A DNA stretch of 64,000 bases from Candidatus Heimdallarchaeota archaeon (GTDB taxonomy: Archaea > Asgardarchaeota > Heimdallarchaeia > Heimdallarchaeales > Heimdallarchaeaceae). Within the stretch, counting starts at the first letter, position 1. Each line of letters opens with the position of its first letter. Positions 51,352 to 60,606 of this stretch are shown one piece after another. Position numbers and translations under genes: made by a program. The notes beneath the pieces were generated by a model, which ran no database searches, was not told where the DNA came from, and saw nothing but the letters and a program-made list of their open reading frames with translations. The DNA is taken from positions 1 through 64,000 of the forward strand of contig JABCTC010000001.1 of assembly GCA_018238545.1 (NCBI GenBank). The letters are read 5' to 3'.

Positions 51352-52200
51352 TTAAAATTTTATTACAAAATCACCTAATTGTTCTAGATATTTCATTCTC
51401 TCTTCAGGTTTAATATCACCTCTAGACAGATCTAAAATCACTCTATTTATCCCATTTTCTTCATACTCAGTAAGCACTGATTCTACATCTGTATCTTTGT
51501 AGATATCAACATGAACAGACAAAAAGAACTCTCTATCCTCTAATTTATCTTTGTAAGGAGAGATTATCTCTTGAATTTCTTTTCCTGTTACACCTGCTGG
51601 ATGTAATCCGTCACCATATTTTATTGCAGTTTCTAGCATATAGTCTGAGCTGCCAGCAACAATTAGTGGTAATTTGGCAAGTTCTGGTCGTATCGGTGTG
51701 AAACAGACATCATGGAATTGATAGTATTTCCCTTCAAAAGATGTCTCACCATTCCACAAAGATTTAATGATTTGTAAACCTTCACGAAGTTTACTACCAC
51801 GTTTCTGGAAATTTTCACCAAGAAAATCAAACTCCTTTTCATTCCATCCCGCACCGAAAGTCATAACCACTCTCCCATTAGTTAAATAATCAAGAGTTGC
51901 TAATTGTTTAGCGACTATGATTGGATTTCTGATAGGTAGAACGAGAGTAGAAACACCAAGTTTTATCTTAGTTGTGTGTACAGCAAGGAAAGCAATAGTT
52001 GTTAAGGGCTCAGTAATTGTGTTATAGAGTGCTGTAGTTGTTTCGCCATAGATAGTCAAACCTTCCTCATTAGCTTGCATGAGATGATCAACTGTCCAAA
52101 GAGATTCAAAACCAGCTTCCTCAGCAATTTTAGCTGATTCAATTAAGTACTTCCTTTCTAAGTTAGCATCGAAATTCTCTAAAGTATAACCTATTTTCAT
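51352..52200 (-). CDS. Luciferase-like (LLM) F420/flavin-dependent oxidoreductase
   Basis: A 282-residue TIM-barrel oxidoreductase of the bacterial luciferase-like family, in archaea commonly using F420 or FMN. KIAEEAGFESLWTVDHLM (with the cofactor-site H), LDYLTNGRVVMTFGAGWNEK and the middle RGSKLREGLQIIKSLW motif are typical. Its substrate is not predictable. ATG start; convergent with vapC. Its upstream spacer has no gene. Confidence 0.88.
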   Translation of the reverse strand: MKIGYTLENFDANLERKYLIESAKIAEEAGFESLWTVDHLMQANEEGLTIYGETTTALYNTITEPLTTIAFLAVHTTKIKLGVSTLVLPIRNPIIVAKQLATLDYLTNGRVVMTFGAGWNEKEFDFLGENFQKRGSKLREGLQIIKSLWNGETSFEGKYYQFHDVCFTPIRPELAKLPLIVAGSSDYMLETAIKYGDGLHPAGVTGKEIQEIISPYKDKLEDREFFLSVHVDIYKDTDVESVLTEYEENGINRVILDLSRGDIKPEERMKYLEQLGDFVIKF

Positions 52201-52328
52201 GATTAGTACAGCATTCTTTGTGTTCAGACAGTAAAAAATGTTTCTAGAAAATAGAAATCAAGCCCTCTTATGTAGAAAAAAAGAAAAAACTAACGTTTCA
52301 ATGATTTATCTAAAATGAAGCAATCGCT

Positions 52329-52538
52329 CTATTTTGTCTCTGTATCTTGTTCCTTTAAGACACCCTTTATTCCCATGTAATAGGAGAAACTAGCCATAAT
52401 AACTAAAACTGCGAATCCAACTATCATATACCATTCTGTGGGTAAGAGTACAAATAAAATGATTGATATTATTATTGAAGGGACAACAAAAGTGATTAAA
52501 GGCATGAATTGTTTGAGTGTATATGTCATTTTTTTCAT
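52329..52538 (-). CDS. Small two-span membrane protein
   Basis: A 69-residue hydrophobic protein with two predicted membrane helices (about 12-32 and 37-56), a basic N-terminus and a short charged C-terminus (KEQDTETK). No family was recognised. It stands alone between divergent spacers. Low confidence beyond being a coding sequence. Confidence 0.45.
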   Translation of the reverse strand: MKKMTYTLKQFMPLITFVVPSIIISIILFVLLPTEWYMIVGFAVLVIMASFSYYMGIKGVLKEQDTETK

Positions 52539-52650
52539 CTCTGAATCTGAGTTTCCTGTTTTGGATATACTAATGTTACTTACATTAAAGATTATTTGAA
52601 GCTATCCTTTATCTTGAAAAGATTTGTCTTCACTTCAATTTGTTTGCAAT

Positions 52651-52660
52651 TATTTATAAG
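52651..52660 (+). promoter_or_regulatory. TATA box, leaderless promoter of 52683 gene
   Basis: tatttataag is centred about 28 bases before the ATG at 52683, so the mRNA probably starts at or near the start codon. Confidence 0.45.
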
Positions 52661-52682
52661 TGTAAAATACCTATTTTCATAG

Positions 52683-53834
52683 ATGAAGTTCAAAAAAATT
52701 TATGTTGTTTATGTTGTAATTATTCTTTCTATTGCTATTCTTCTACCTGTTCTTTTAACATTAGACTCTTCTGATGAACCTATTCTTATTTTATCTGATG
52801 AAGATTTTCTAAAATATAATTTTCCAGGTATTGGAACAGTTGACGATCCTTACTTGTTAGAAAACTTGGAAATGACTGATCAAGGAAAATACAGAACTAC
52901 TGCAATTTATATTAGAAATACTACCAAGCACTTCATTATCCAAAACTGCATAATATCAAATTTTGCTAGAGGCATATACATTCTTAATGTAGCAAATAAT
53001 ACTGCGCAGATATTAAACAATCATATTGATACTGACGACATTATATCTGGAAGTTTATCTGTATACGATTGTGATTCTATCCTAATTTCTAATAATACAA
53101 TTGTGGATTCATATACAGCAATTTACATGATCGAATGTGATTATTCAGAAATTTCTCAAAATACTTTGTATCATAATAGATTAGGAATTGATATTTACAC
53201 TTCTTATGGTGTCGATGTCTTATTGAATAATTGTAGTTACAATATTAATGGAATCACTCTTCATAGTTCAAACTCAATAAACATTTTAAATAATATTTTT
53301 AATTCTAATTTTGTATGGTGGGATCTTGAACCTGACCCTACCAGTTTAGGAAATGGAATAACTATCTATTCAGGTTCTAACCTTCAAATCCTTAATAATT
53401 CTTTTTCAGAAAACAGTAGATATGGAATTTATGCAGCAAACCTTCAGTGGAGTACAATTTCTTTTAATAATATTAGTTATAATAGATTAGCAATTGACCA
53501 TGGATATGGGATTTCATTAGATCAATCTCATAACAATTCTATAACTTATAATCTAATTGAAGAAAACAGAAAATATGGTATTTATTTCTATCAATCTAGG
53601 GCTAATATTGTTCATCACAATGCATTTATTCAAAATGGTGATTCAGTAACAAAAAATGCTTATTCTTACTCTTATTGTAACAACACATGGTTTGATGTTT
53701 ATAGCTTGGAAGGTAATTATTGGCAAGGGTGGAACACAAGTCTTCCCTTCTTGGTTCAAGAAGAATCAAATGTTGATCCTTATCCTCTTTATACTAATCC
53801 AGTCAATTTAGAGCTTTATGTCCTTAAATTCTAA
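52683..53834 (+). CDS. NosD-like right-handed beta-helix surface protein
   Basis: A 383-residue exported protein. An N-terminal hydrophobic segment (about 5-28) acts as signal or anchor. The rest is a parallel beta-helix of PbH1-type repeats such as ILISNNTIVDSYTAIYMIEC, NILNNIFNSN and NSITYNLIEENRKYGIYFYQ, as in NosD and periplasmic copper-binding/carbohydrate-binding proteins. Many N-x-S/T sequons are present. It is more likely a structural or sugar-binding surface protein than part of a denitrification system, since no nos genes lie nearby. Confidence 0.8.
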   Translation: MKFKKIYVVYVVIILSIAILLPVLLTLDSSDEPILILSDEDFLKYNFPGIGTVDDPYLLENLEMTDQGKYRTTAIYIRNTTKHFIIQNCIISNFARGIYILNVANNTAQILNNHIDTDDIISGSLSVYDCDSILISNNTIVDSYTAIYMIECDYSEISQNTLYHNRLGIDIYTSYGVDVLLNNCSYNINGITLHSSNSINILNNIFNSNFVWWDLEPDPTSLGNGITIYSGSNLQILNNSFSENSRYGIYAANLQWSTISFNNISYNRLAIDHGYGISLDQSHNNSITYNLIEENRKYGIYFYQSRANIVHHNAFIQNGDSVTKNAYSYSYCNNTWFDVYSLEGNYWQGWNTSLPFLVQEESNVDPYPLYTNPVNLELYVLKF

Positions 53835-54003
53835 ATGTAGATTAAATAGAAAAACAATTTTTTTCTTTTTGTAACTCTTGAAGAAATAAGAAAAATACCT
53901 ATTACATTGTGGGTGTTGATTTAGGTTTTCAGAGTACATTTCAAGAAAGCCATCCGAGCACTTATAAACATTATATCTCAAAGATATAACATTGGTTGAT
54001 TAC

Positions 54004-54996
54004 ATGAGATGGCGAGAAGAAACAGATTTCAACAATATTGCTAGTTTTCTAGGGCAATTGTTTGGGGCAGATTCAAAAGAAATAAACGAAAGGTTCGTTA
54101 ATTTAGAAGAAATGTTTGTTCTCAAATTTGTCGATGATGATGAAGCAATTCATGGAGCCATTATATCCATTAGAGATAACAAGGAGCCTTCAATTGTAGA
54201 ATTGATCTATACTGCTTTTGAGGTAGATTTTGATTTCGAGCTTCACAACCCTTTTCAGCGTTTAATTAACTATTCCAAAACTGAATATATCGATTTTATT
54301 TATACAAGCACATACGTCACCGAAAACAGTTTTGTAAATGTAGATTTAGATTATCTTAGCAATTATTTAACCACTCTTGAAAGAGTTACCATGAATTTAG
54401 ATGAAAAGAAATACAAGTCTATTTGGTACGATGAAACTGGAGACAAATTAGATATCTTGAAGTATGATTACCTTAAACCCAATCAATCCATAAAGCTCTC
54501 AAAAGGAAGGAAATCCGCCAAATTCAAGATGTTTGGGTTGCAAGATGTAACTCCTGAACAGATAGCTGTTCTCCAAAGGAAGGTCTATTCAGCCACAGAA
54601 TTCGAAGACAATCTCCACATCCTTTCAAAAGAAAAATCTGACTATAATTTGTTGCATACCTCTCGTTTACTAAATAGTTACTATGGAGAGCTTGATGAGG
54701 ATATTTCTTTGCTAGCAATGACAGATAAAGGAAAACTTGCAGGCTATATTCTAGGCATGAAATCTTTCATCAAGAGTGGATTTATAATCGATTTTGCTGT
54801 AGACCCAACTTTCCAAGGTTATGGTCTAGGTAAGGTTCTTTTCCGTAATGCCATAATCAAATATTTTGAGAAGTTCAACTGTGAAAATGTAGGCGTAGAA
54901 GTAACACTATCTAATGAGAAAACGATAAATCTATTTTTATCAAACGGTTTTGAGATAGTTACTACAGGAAAAGAAGGAATACTGGTTATCAAATAA
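54004..54996 (+). CDS. GNAT-family acetyltransferase with extra N-terminal domain
   Basis: About 330 residues, counted from ATG 54004 (TTG 53992 is in frame). The C-terminal GNAT domain has GFIIDFAVDPTFQGYGLGKV, the acetyl-CoA P-loop-like Q-x-x-G-x-G, and the closing N-x-x-x-x-x-L-F-L-S-N-G-F. The N-terminal 170 residues look like a second, degenerate GNAT half without a clear CoA loop. Acetylated substrate unknown. Confidence 0.75.
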   Translation: MRWREETDFNNIASFLGQLFGADSKEINERFVNLEEMFVLKFVDDDEAIHGAIISIRDNKEPSIVELIYTAFEVDFDFELHNPFQRLINYSKTEYIDFIYTSTYVTENSFVNVDLDYLSNYLTTLERVTMNLDEKKYKSIWYDETGDKLDILKYDYLKPNQSIKLSKGRKSAKFKMFGLQDVTPEQIAVLQRKVYSATEFEDNLHILSKEKSDYNLLHTSRLLNSYYGELDEDISLLAMTDKGKLAGYILGMKSFIKSGFIIDFAVDPTFQGYGLGKVLFRNAIIKYFEKFNCENVGVEVTLSNEKTINLFLSNGFEIVTTGKEGILVIK

Positions 54997-55018
54997 GATT
55001 GTTCGGGATATTAGGAAT

Positions 55019-55798
55019 TTATTCAAACTCAAATTCAGCGATTTCTCCGCCTACAATGTGATAGTGAATATCTATCCTTTGTTCTTCAGGTATCTTCTCT
55101 TTGTCCATTTCTTTAGCTATTTCCTCTTTTAATCTAGCAAAATTAATCGCAATATCATTTAAGAAACTAAGAATTTGGAACAGATGTCTAGGTTTAGCAA
55201 TCTTCATGTCCAAAGGAAAATTGGCTATACTTCCAAAGGGATACTCTTTGTTTTTTGGCTTAGCTCCTTCTTTGAAAGCTTTTTCAGCGTTTCCCATATT
55301 GTTTAGCATTATATTCTCCAAATTGTGATTATATGCCAGACTTCTCCTTTCTTTTTCTGTCATATTGCCTAGATCTGGATGGTTTGCAATCATTCTTAGA
55401 TAAATATTCGCAATTTCTTCATCTGTCTGTTCTAATATCTCTTTAAACGCTTCCGGTAATTTTGTTTCTAGAGTGTCTAAAGGCGGTTCTCCAAAATTCC
55501 TTTCAGCTATTTTGGAAAGTTTGTAAAAAATTCCTTTATTCTCCCGAGTCTTCTTGTTATCCACTATTAATAATTCGGGTTCTCTGGTTAAATCTTTTAA
55601 ATGATGATAAATTGTAGCCTCATTCTTCCCCAGAATCCTTGCAAGTTTTTTGATATTTGATGATCCAAAGTTATTAATCGCTAATATTATAGCATACCTC
55701 GTTTCAACCTTGTAAACTTCATTCACTCTATCTAGCGTTTTCTTTCCTTGTGCCTTCAGTTTCTTGTAGTCTACTTTGATTTTTTTTGGTTTGCTCAT
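55019..55798 (-). CDS. Winged-helix transcription regulator
   Basis: A 259-residue regulator. Residues 30-85 form the HTH: RYAIILAINNFGSSNIKKLA, then GKNEATIYHHLKDLTREPEL with the recognition helix. The remaining 170 residues are helical and charged, probably for dimerisation or ligand sensing. It is divergent from the GNAT gene at 55957 across a spacer with two palindromes, which suggests control of that gene. Confidence 0.75.
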   Translation of the reverse strand: MSKPKKIKVDYKKLKAQGKKTLDRVNEVYKVETRYAIILAINNFGSSNIKKLARILGKNEATIYHHLKDLTREPELLIVDNKKTRENKGIFYKLSKIAERNFGEPPLDTLETKLPEAFKEILEQTDEEIANIYLRMIANHPDLGNMTEKERRSLAYNHNLENIMLNNMGNAEKAFKEGAKPKNKEYPFGSIANFPLDMKIAKPRHLFQILSFLNDIAINFARLKEEIAKEMDKEKIPEEQRIDIHYHIVGGEIAEFEFE

Positions 55799-55859
55799 TT
55801 CTAAGTCGCCTTGTAATCCTCTTTATTTGTACTCTTACTAAAACTATATAAATTTAACC

Positions 55860-55925
55860 ATCAAATTGTTTTGATATCCAAATGTTTAAATACCTCGTGC
55901 TAAAATAAAGATTTAATGATTAAAT
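55860..55925. promoter_or_regulatory. Candidate operator palindromes in divergent spacer
   Basis: Two inverted repeats lie between the regulator and the GNAT gene: 55860-55875 (ATCAAA-4-TTTGAT) and a perfect 15-base palindrome 55911-55925 (ATTTAAT-G-ATTAAAT) about 32 bases before the GNAT ATG. AT-rich sequence makes chance palindromes possible. Confidence 0.35.
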
Positions 55926-55956
55926 TATTATCATCACCAAATCATAAAAGGTGTAA

Positions 55957-56979
55957 ATGATGAATGCAAAGATTAAGACTGAAAAAGGCGAATTAAAGAT
56001 ACGAGAATGGGATTTTGAGAAAGATCATGAGGATGTCATTAAACTATTAGATATTGTTTTTGAAAAAGAATTGGAATCAAAGGGATTGAATGTTAAGGTA
56101 ATATTTGATGAATTCAAATCAATACTTCCTCTCATGAAATTCATGGGTGTTTTTTCTAAAAACTTTAAACACACACTAGATGGGTACGTTTTCGAAAACG
56201 AAGATGGAGAAATTGTTGCATCAGTAAATATAGGTTATGGCATCTTTCATTGGGAAGTTGCAATGGTAGCTACTCATCCCGATTATAGACGTCGAGGGTT
56301 AGCGAGACAACTTGTAACTGCATCGATCGTTCATGCTAAGGAACTTGGCGCTAAGTTAATTGTGTTAGAAGTGTTAGACATAAATGAACCTGCTTACAAA
56401 TTATACCGTAGTTTAGGTTTTGTTCATTATGATAGTTTAACTAGATTAAAATTAGACTTTGGTAAACTTTCTGATATTCCTTCAATAGCTCTTCCAGAAG
56501 GCTATGAACTTCGAGAATTTACTAGAAGCAAGACAACTAATCAAGCAAGATATGATTTAGACATGAGAGTAACTCCTGAAGATGTGCAAGTTTTTCATCC
56601 TGTAGATAGAAAGAAATATTTCAAACCTCTTATGATTCGAATGGTACGACCCATTGCTAAAATTCTACTCAAGATGAAACGTTTTAATTGGTTAATCTAT
56701 TATGGAGACAATCTTGTAGGAGATGTTGCAGTGTATCCTAGTAGAAAAGAAGGTTCTCCTCACAGAATAGATTTGATGCTTGATCCAGCTCATAGTGAAA
56801 TCCTTTCAGAACCGATGATATCTCATTGTTTAATGACACTAAGTAATAATACAACCAATGAAGTAAATACGCTTGTGGAGTTTAGAACATCTGATGCAAA
56901 ACAACTGGATACAACAAGAAAGTATGGTTTTGTTGATGTCGAAATTATGCATCTTTTAGGGTTGAAAATTGAGGAATAA
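55957..56979 (+). CDS. GNAT-family acetyltransferase
   Basis: A 340-residue acetyltransferase. The N-terminal GNAT domain has WEVAMVATHPDYRRRGLARQ, containing the CoA-binding R-R-x-G-L-A, then LEVLDINEPAYKLYRSLGFV. The C-terminal 170 residues resemble a second GNAT-like fold without the CoA loop, as in double-GNAT proteins. ATG start (the ATG at 55960 is equally possible). Regulated probably by the divergent winged-helix protein. Confidence 0.82.
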   Translation: MMNAKIKTEKGELKIREWDFEKDHEDVIKLLDIVFEKELESKGLNVKVIFDEFKSILPLMKFMGVFSKNFKHTLDGYVFENEDGEIVASVNIGYGIFHWEVAMVATHPDYRRRGLARQLVTASIVHAKELGAKLIVLEVLDINEPAYKLYRSLGFVHYDSLTRLKLDFGKLSDIPSIALPEGYELREFTRSKTTNQARYDLDMRVTPEDVQVFHPVDRKKYFKPLMIRMVRPIAKILLKMKRFNWLIYYGDNLVGDVAVYPSRKEGSPHRIDLMLDPAHSEILSEPMISHCLMTLSNNTTNEVNTLVEFRTSDAKQLDTTRKYGFVDVEIMHLLGLKIEE

Positions 56980-57017
56980 CCTCAATCATTTCTTTTTTCA
57001 ATGAATCTTAACTAAAG

Positions 57018-57028
57018 ATATTTTAAAT
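57018..57028 (+). promoter_or_regulatory. TATA box, leaderless promoter of 57047 gene
   Basis: gatattttaaa is centred about 24 bases before the ATG at 57047, the spacing expected for a leaderless archaeal mRNA. Confidence 0.45.
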
Positions 57029-57046
57029 CAGTTTACTTTAGGATAG

Positions 57047-58246
57047 ATGATGCGGTTCAACAAGAAGTATCTCCTCTTAGCTATCACTTTCATTTTTTAT
57101 GTGCTTCTGAGTGTTCTCATTGAACCTGATCTATTATACAACTATGACTTTCTGATCCCTTGGTATGCTGCACTTTACATAACAAGAGGAGTCCCTCTTT
57201 ACGAACAACCTGAATTCAAGATAATTAACGGTGAATCGATAGCCTTCCCCTATCATCTACCCATCTATATCTATTTCTTAGCCTCTTTAATCTGGGTTTT
57301 TGGTGAAAGTTTCATAGCAGGCAAAATAAGCCTCGTAATTTTCGTTTTCTGCGATGCTATCCTTATTGAACAACTAATACACAAGAAGCTTTCAGAAGAA
57401 GTAAAGGAAAAAAAAGTATGGAAATATTTTAGTCTAATAATTCTTCTCAATCCATTGATTATAATTTATACATTCACGGGGCAATTTGACAGTTTACCCA
57501 TACTCTTTTTTCTTGTCAGCTATTATTTCTTCGATAAAATAGAGGGAGAAACAAATTACAAGACCGTTCTTTACTCCTTTCTTTCAGGTCTATCTTTGGG
57601 TGTAGGTTTCTTAACGAAAATAATTCCAGTACTTCTCGCACCCGTAATATTTCTAGTACTTATTTTCAAGAAAAAATATGTTGAAACAGCAGTGTTTACT
57701 GTAACCTTTTTGGGTTTCAGTGGAGGGATGTTAACCTATCTGTTCATAGTTTATCCTTTCATAAAATATTTAGGTATTGGATGGCAGATTGAGCGGGGAG
57801 CTAATTCCATGAGTGTTTACTATTATCTCTTTGATCTAAATTTCAATCTTAACGTGATTCTGATTGGAGTAGGTATGTTCGCTTTAACAGCATTTTTCAT
57901 CTTCGAACTTTACAAAAAGAAGAAACTGGATTTATTCATGTTCTCTGGAATTTATGTCCTTTCCTTCTTCTTACTCTATAGAATTTTTTATCCTCACTAT
58001 TTACTCTGGGTAATTCCTTATCTTTCAATTATCGTAACAAAATATATAGAGAAAAAACAATTTAGAAATATGATTTTACTTTTCAGTGTAATTTTCATTG
58101 AAGTTATTGCAATTATTTTGTGGTATTTGGAATTTTTTGGTTTATATCAACTTCCGTTTTGGGCTTTATTGACAATTTCTTTCTTTAATATGGGTTGTTT
58201 GATCTATTATCTATATCTATTTTTTATGTTTAGAGAAGAATCTTGA
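57047..58246 (+). CDS. GT-C membrane glycosyltransferase, GT87/DUF2029-like
   Basis: A 399-residue polytopic membrane protein with 9-10 spans. Early loop features YNYDFLIPWYAALYITRG (acidic, substrate side) and the internal TFTGQFDSLPILFFLVSYYF resemble GT-C mannosyltransferases such as GT87 and PIG-M, which use lipid-linked sugars. It would add a sugar on the outer face of the membrane. Start at 57047 (ATG ATG). Its 3' end overlaps the convergent gene by 30 bases. Confidence 0.7.
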   Translation: MMRFNKKYLLLAITFIFYVLLSVLIEPDLLYNYDFLIPWYAALYITRGVPLYEQPEFKIINGESIAFPYHLPIYIYFLASLIWVFGESFIAGKISLVIFVFCDAILIEQLIHKKLSEEVKEKKVWKYFSLIILLNPLIIIYTFTGQFDSLPILFFLVSYYFFDKIEGETNYKTVLYSFLSGLSLGVGFLTKIIPVLLAPVIFLVLIFKKKYVETAVFTVTFLGFSGGMLTYLFIVYPFIKYLGIGWQIERGANSMSVYYYLFDLNFNLNVILIGVGMFALTAFFIFELYKKKKLDLFMFSGIYVLSFFLLYRIFYPHYLLWVIPYLSIIVTKYIEKKQFRNMILLFSVIFIEVIAIILWYLEFFGLYQLPFWALLTISFFNMGCLIYYLYLFFMFREES

Positions 58247-59338
58247 AAATAGAAACTGTTTCTCTTCTCTTCTTTTTGTTGCATCTATTCGTTTGAAGTT
58301 ATCCAAGAAAATTTCCAAAAATAGTTGTTCATCCTTTTCAGTAAGTACAGAAGCAGATTCCAGATACTCTAAGTTGGTTTTTTTATCGAATTCTCTGAAA
58401 GCTGTATAAGTTGCAGAAATACAATTATTATCGATTTTTCTCCCTATTACTAAGCAGTTGAAGCTTCCTACATTCATGAACTTGAATTCTTTATCTTTCA
58501 TTTTAAGTGTCCTTGGTGTTTCAGGAGATTTTATGCTTTCAGAAATAACTTTTGTTCCGGCTAAAATTAATTGAATCTCTTCTAGCTCCCTAACAATCTT
58601 ATTTTCTATCAAATCTAGTCTTATCAGAGGTTGTCTAAGCTTATTCACGAGAATTATTTCTTCAGGAAGAATAATTGTTGCTAACAAACTTAGAGGATTT
58701 TTAAAGAGGGTCAAACCAAGGAGAAAGAATGCTATTGGAAGAACAAATATTCTAACTACTTTCATAGAATCTATAAAAGCTGCAATAATCCAAAATATTA
58801 GCAACATAAATGCTACTATACTAAGATTCATCCTTTTATTGTGTCTTAGTTTTCTGATGCTTCTTTTTGAATTTAAAACGAAATATGAGAACAAAATCAA
58901 AGAAGAGATTGCTGTCATTATTGGTATCATAATACTGTCAAAATTAACAGCCCAAAAAGCATTGCCAACGGAAATGAGTTGATTGTACTCAATATCGGTA
59001 GATAAAATCATTGTAGCTCCAACAATAAGAGCAGCTAAATAAGTATAGACTGGTAATCTGTCTTCTCTTATCATGATCATTCCACTAAAAATTGAAAGCA
59101 AAGACAAACTAATGGAAATATTTGCAATAATTATAAACCACACTACTACAACACTTGCAACTGTATAGAAACTTGCTACGCTTATACATACGTTTGCAAC
59201 TAAGCCTAAGACAATCCCAGCTAAGATGTGTATATAAGCAATATTTTTTGTTACTATTATTGCTTGAATGAATGCATAGATTGAGTATCCTATAAGTAAG
59301 ATAGTTTCAATCATCAGTATCAATGCTGGAATTTGCAT
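58217..59338 (-). CDS. Seven-span-like membrane protein with C-terminal soluble domain, paralog A
   Basis: About 373 residues. Seven hydrophobic segments fill the first 225 residues. The cytosolic C-terminal domain (about 226-373) shows alternating strands and helices. It has about one-third identity by eye with its tandem neighbour 59376-60518: IREDRLPVYTYIAALIVGAT against IREDKLPIFSYIAALLIGAS, and FRQPLIRLDL-like against RQPVIRYNV. The preferred start is ATG 59338 (TTG 59347 in frame). No family recognised. Its 3' end overlaps 57047-58246 by 30 bases. Confidence 0.65.
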   Translation of the reverse strand: MQIPALILMIETILLIGYSIYAFIQAIIVTKNIAYIHILAGIVLGLVANVCISVASFYTVASVVVVWFIIIANISISLSLLSIFSGMIMIREDRLPVYTYLAALIVGATMILSTDIEYNQLISVGNAFWAVNFDSIMIPIMTAISSLILFSYFVLNSKRSIRKLRHNKRMNLSIVAFMLLIFWIIAAFIDSMKVVRIFVLPIAFFLLGLTLFKNPLSLLATIILPEEIILVNKLRQPLIRLDLIENKIVRELEEIQLILAGTKVISESIKSPETPRTLKMKDKEFKFMNVGSFNCLVIGRKIDNNCISATYTAFREFDKKTNLEYLESASVLTEKDEQLFLEIFLDNFKRIDATKRREEKQFLFSRFFSKHKK

Positions 59339-59375
59339 GCTAATCAATTCTCAAATAATTTGCTTTCTATTAAAT

Positions 59376-60518
59376 TTATTCGTTAGAATTTTCATTTGTT
59401 TCCATTAGAAACTTTCTTTTTTTTCTTCCATCAATTCTCTTAAAATGCTTTGCGAATATGTTGGTGAACAGAGTTTCATCTGATTCATTTAGGACTGAAG
59501 ATGATGCTACATAATCTAAATCTGTTTTTGATTCAAAGTCTCTGAAGGCAGTTTTTACTGCTGAAACAACATTACTATTTATTTTTATACCTACAGAAAT
59601 AACATAGAAATTTTTTAGATATATGATTTTAACTTCTCTATTTTTCATTATTAGTTCGCTGGGAGCTTCATTAGCTTTAACAGAATCAGAAATGACTTTT
59701 TTTCCAGCTATGAGCAATCGAATTTCTTCGATATTTCTATCGATCTCATTTTTCTGAACATTGTATCTAATCACAGGTTGTCTGTGCTTTGTCACAAGAG
59801 TGATTTCTGAAGGCAATATGTTTGTAACTAACAAGTTTAATGGATCTAAGAACACAGCAAACCCTAGTAAGCCTAAAGATACGGGGAAAAGGAAAAATCG
59901 AAAAGCGCTTAGCTCACTGAGGAAAGCTGTAATTATCCATATCGCTAAGATGAAGATGGCTATGAAACCAATATCAAGGTTTTTGATGCTCTTTATTTTT
60001 TGGCTTTTTGTAATCAAATATAATATAAGATATGTGAAGAATACTATTTGACTAATAATTAATAATATCCAAAAGGAAATCGGTAATGGCTCCTTTAAAT
60101 AATCAACTTTCCAGACATTATAGATATCATTATACTCGAGATTTCCTGCATTTATTTTCGTTACTAAAGCAGTTGAAGCACCTATCAGAAGTGCAGCAAT
60201 ATAAGAGAAAATCGGTAATTTATCTTCTCGGATGAAAATTAGGCCATTAAAAATTGAAAAAAGTGAAAGTGAGAAACAAATGTTTGTAATTATGATAACT
60301 ATTAGCACAGTTTGGTTGTAAATTTCCTCATTAGGAAATAAGTTAGCTATACTTGCACATAGACTTGCAAAGAAACCTAAGACTACTCCAATTCCTATAT
60401 GCAAATACCCTGCATTTCTAGTTATCAAAAATGCTCTCGTAAATGAAAATATAGCAAATCCAATAAATAGAATTGTTACAATGAGTAAGATAAACGCAGT
60501 TATAGATGCTATAGCCAT
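59376..60518 (-). CDS. Seven-span-like membrane protein with C-terminal soluble domain, paralog B
   Basis: A 380-residue paralog of the next gene downstream, 38 bases away, likely in one operon. Seven membrane segments (about 1-225) lead to a soluble domain with conserved phrases LVTKHRQPVIRYNV, IRLLIAGKKVISDSVKA and VVSAVKTAFRDFESKTDLDY. The domain pattern could fit a small mixed fold of the longin/roadblock kind, but this was not established. The membrane part looks like a receptor or sensor layout. It starts at ATG. Function unknown. Confidence 0.65.
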   Translation of the reverse strand: MAIASITAFILLIVTILFIGFAIFSFTRAFLITRNAGYLHIGIGVVLGFFASLCASIANLFPNEEIYNQTVLIVIIITNICFSLSLFSIFNGLIFIREDKLPIFSYIAALLIGASTALVTKINAGNLEYNDIYNVWKVDYLKEPLPISFWILLIISQIVFFTYLILYLITKSQKIKSIKNLDIGFIAIFILAIWIITAFLSELSAFRFFLFPVSLGLLGFAVFLDPLNLLVTNILPSEITLVTKHRQPVIRYNVQKNEIDRNIEEIRLLIAGKKVISDSVKANEAPSELIMKNREVKIIYLKNFYVISVGIKINSNVVSAVKTAFRDFESKTDLDYVASSSVLNESDETLFTNIFAKHFKRIDGRKKRKFLMETNENSNE

Positions 60519-60606
60519 CGATAAAATCTGCTAAAGTGGTCACTTTTAAATCTAATCTTAATACCAATAGACTGGAAATGTAAGATTAAAAGAGTAGATA
60601 TGCCTC

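Noticed and set aside
52683-53834. NosD of a nitrous oxide reductase system
   Set aside because: The beta-helix fold fits, but no nosZ or related genes lie nearby, and such repeats are common in archaeal surface proteins.
58217-60518. Calling the C-terminal domains longin or roadblock
   Set aside because: The strand/helix pattern is only suggestive and no diagnostic residue could be read. Kept as a guess in findings.
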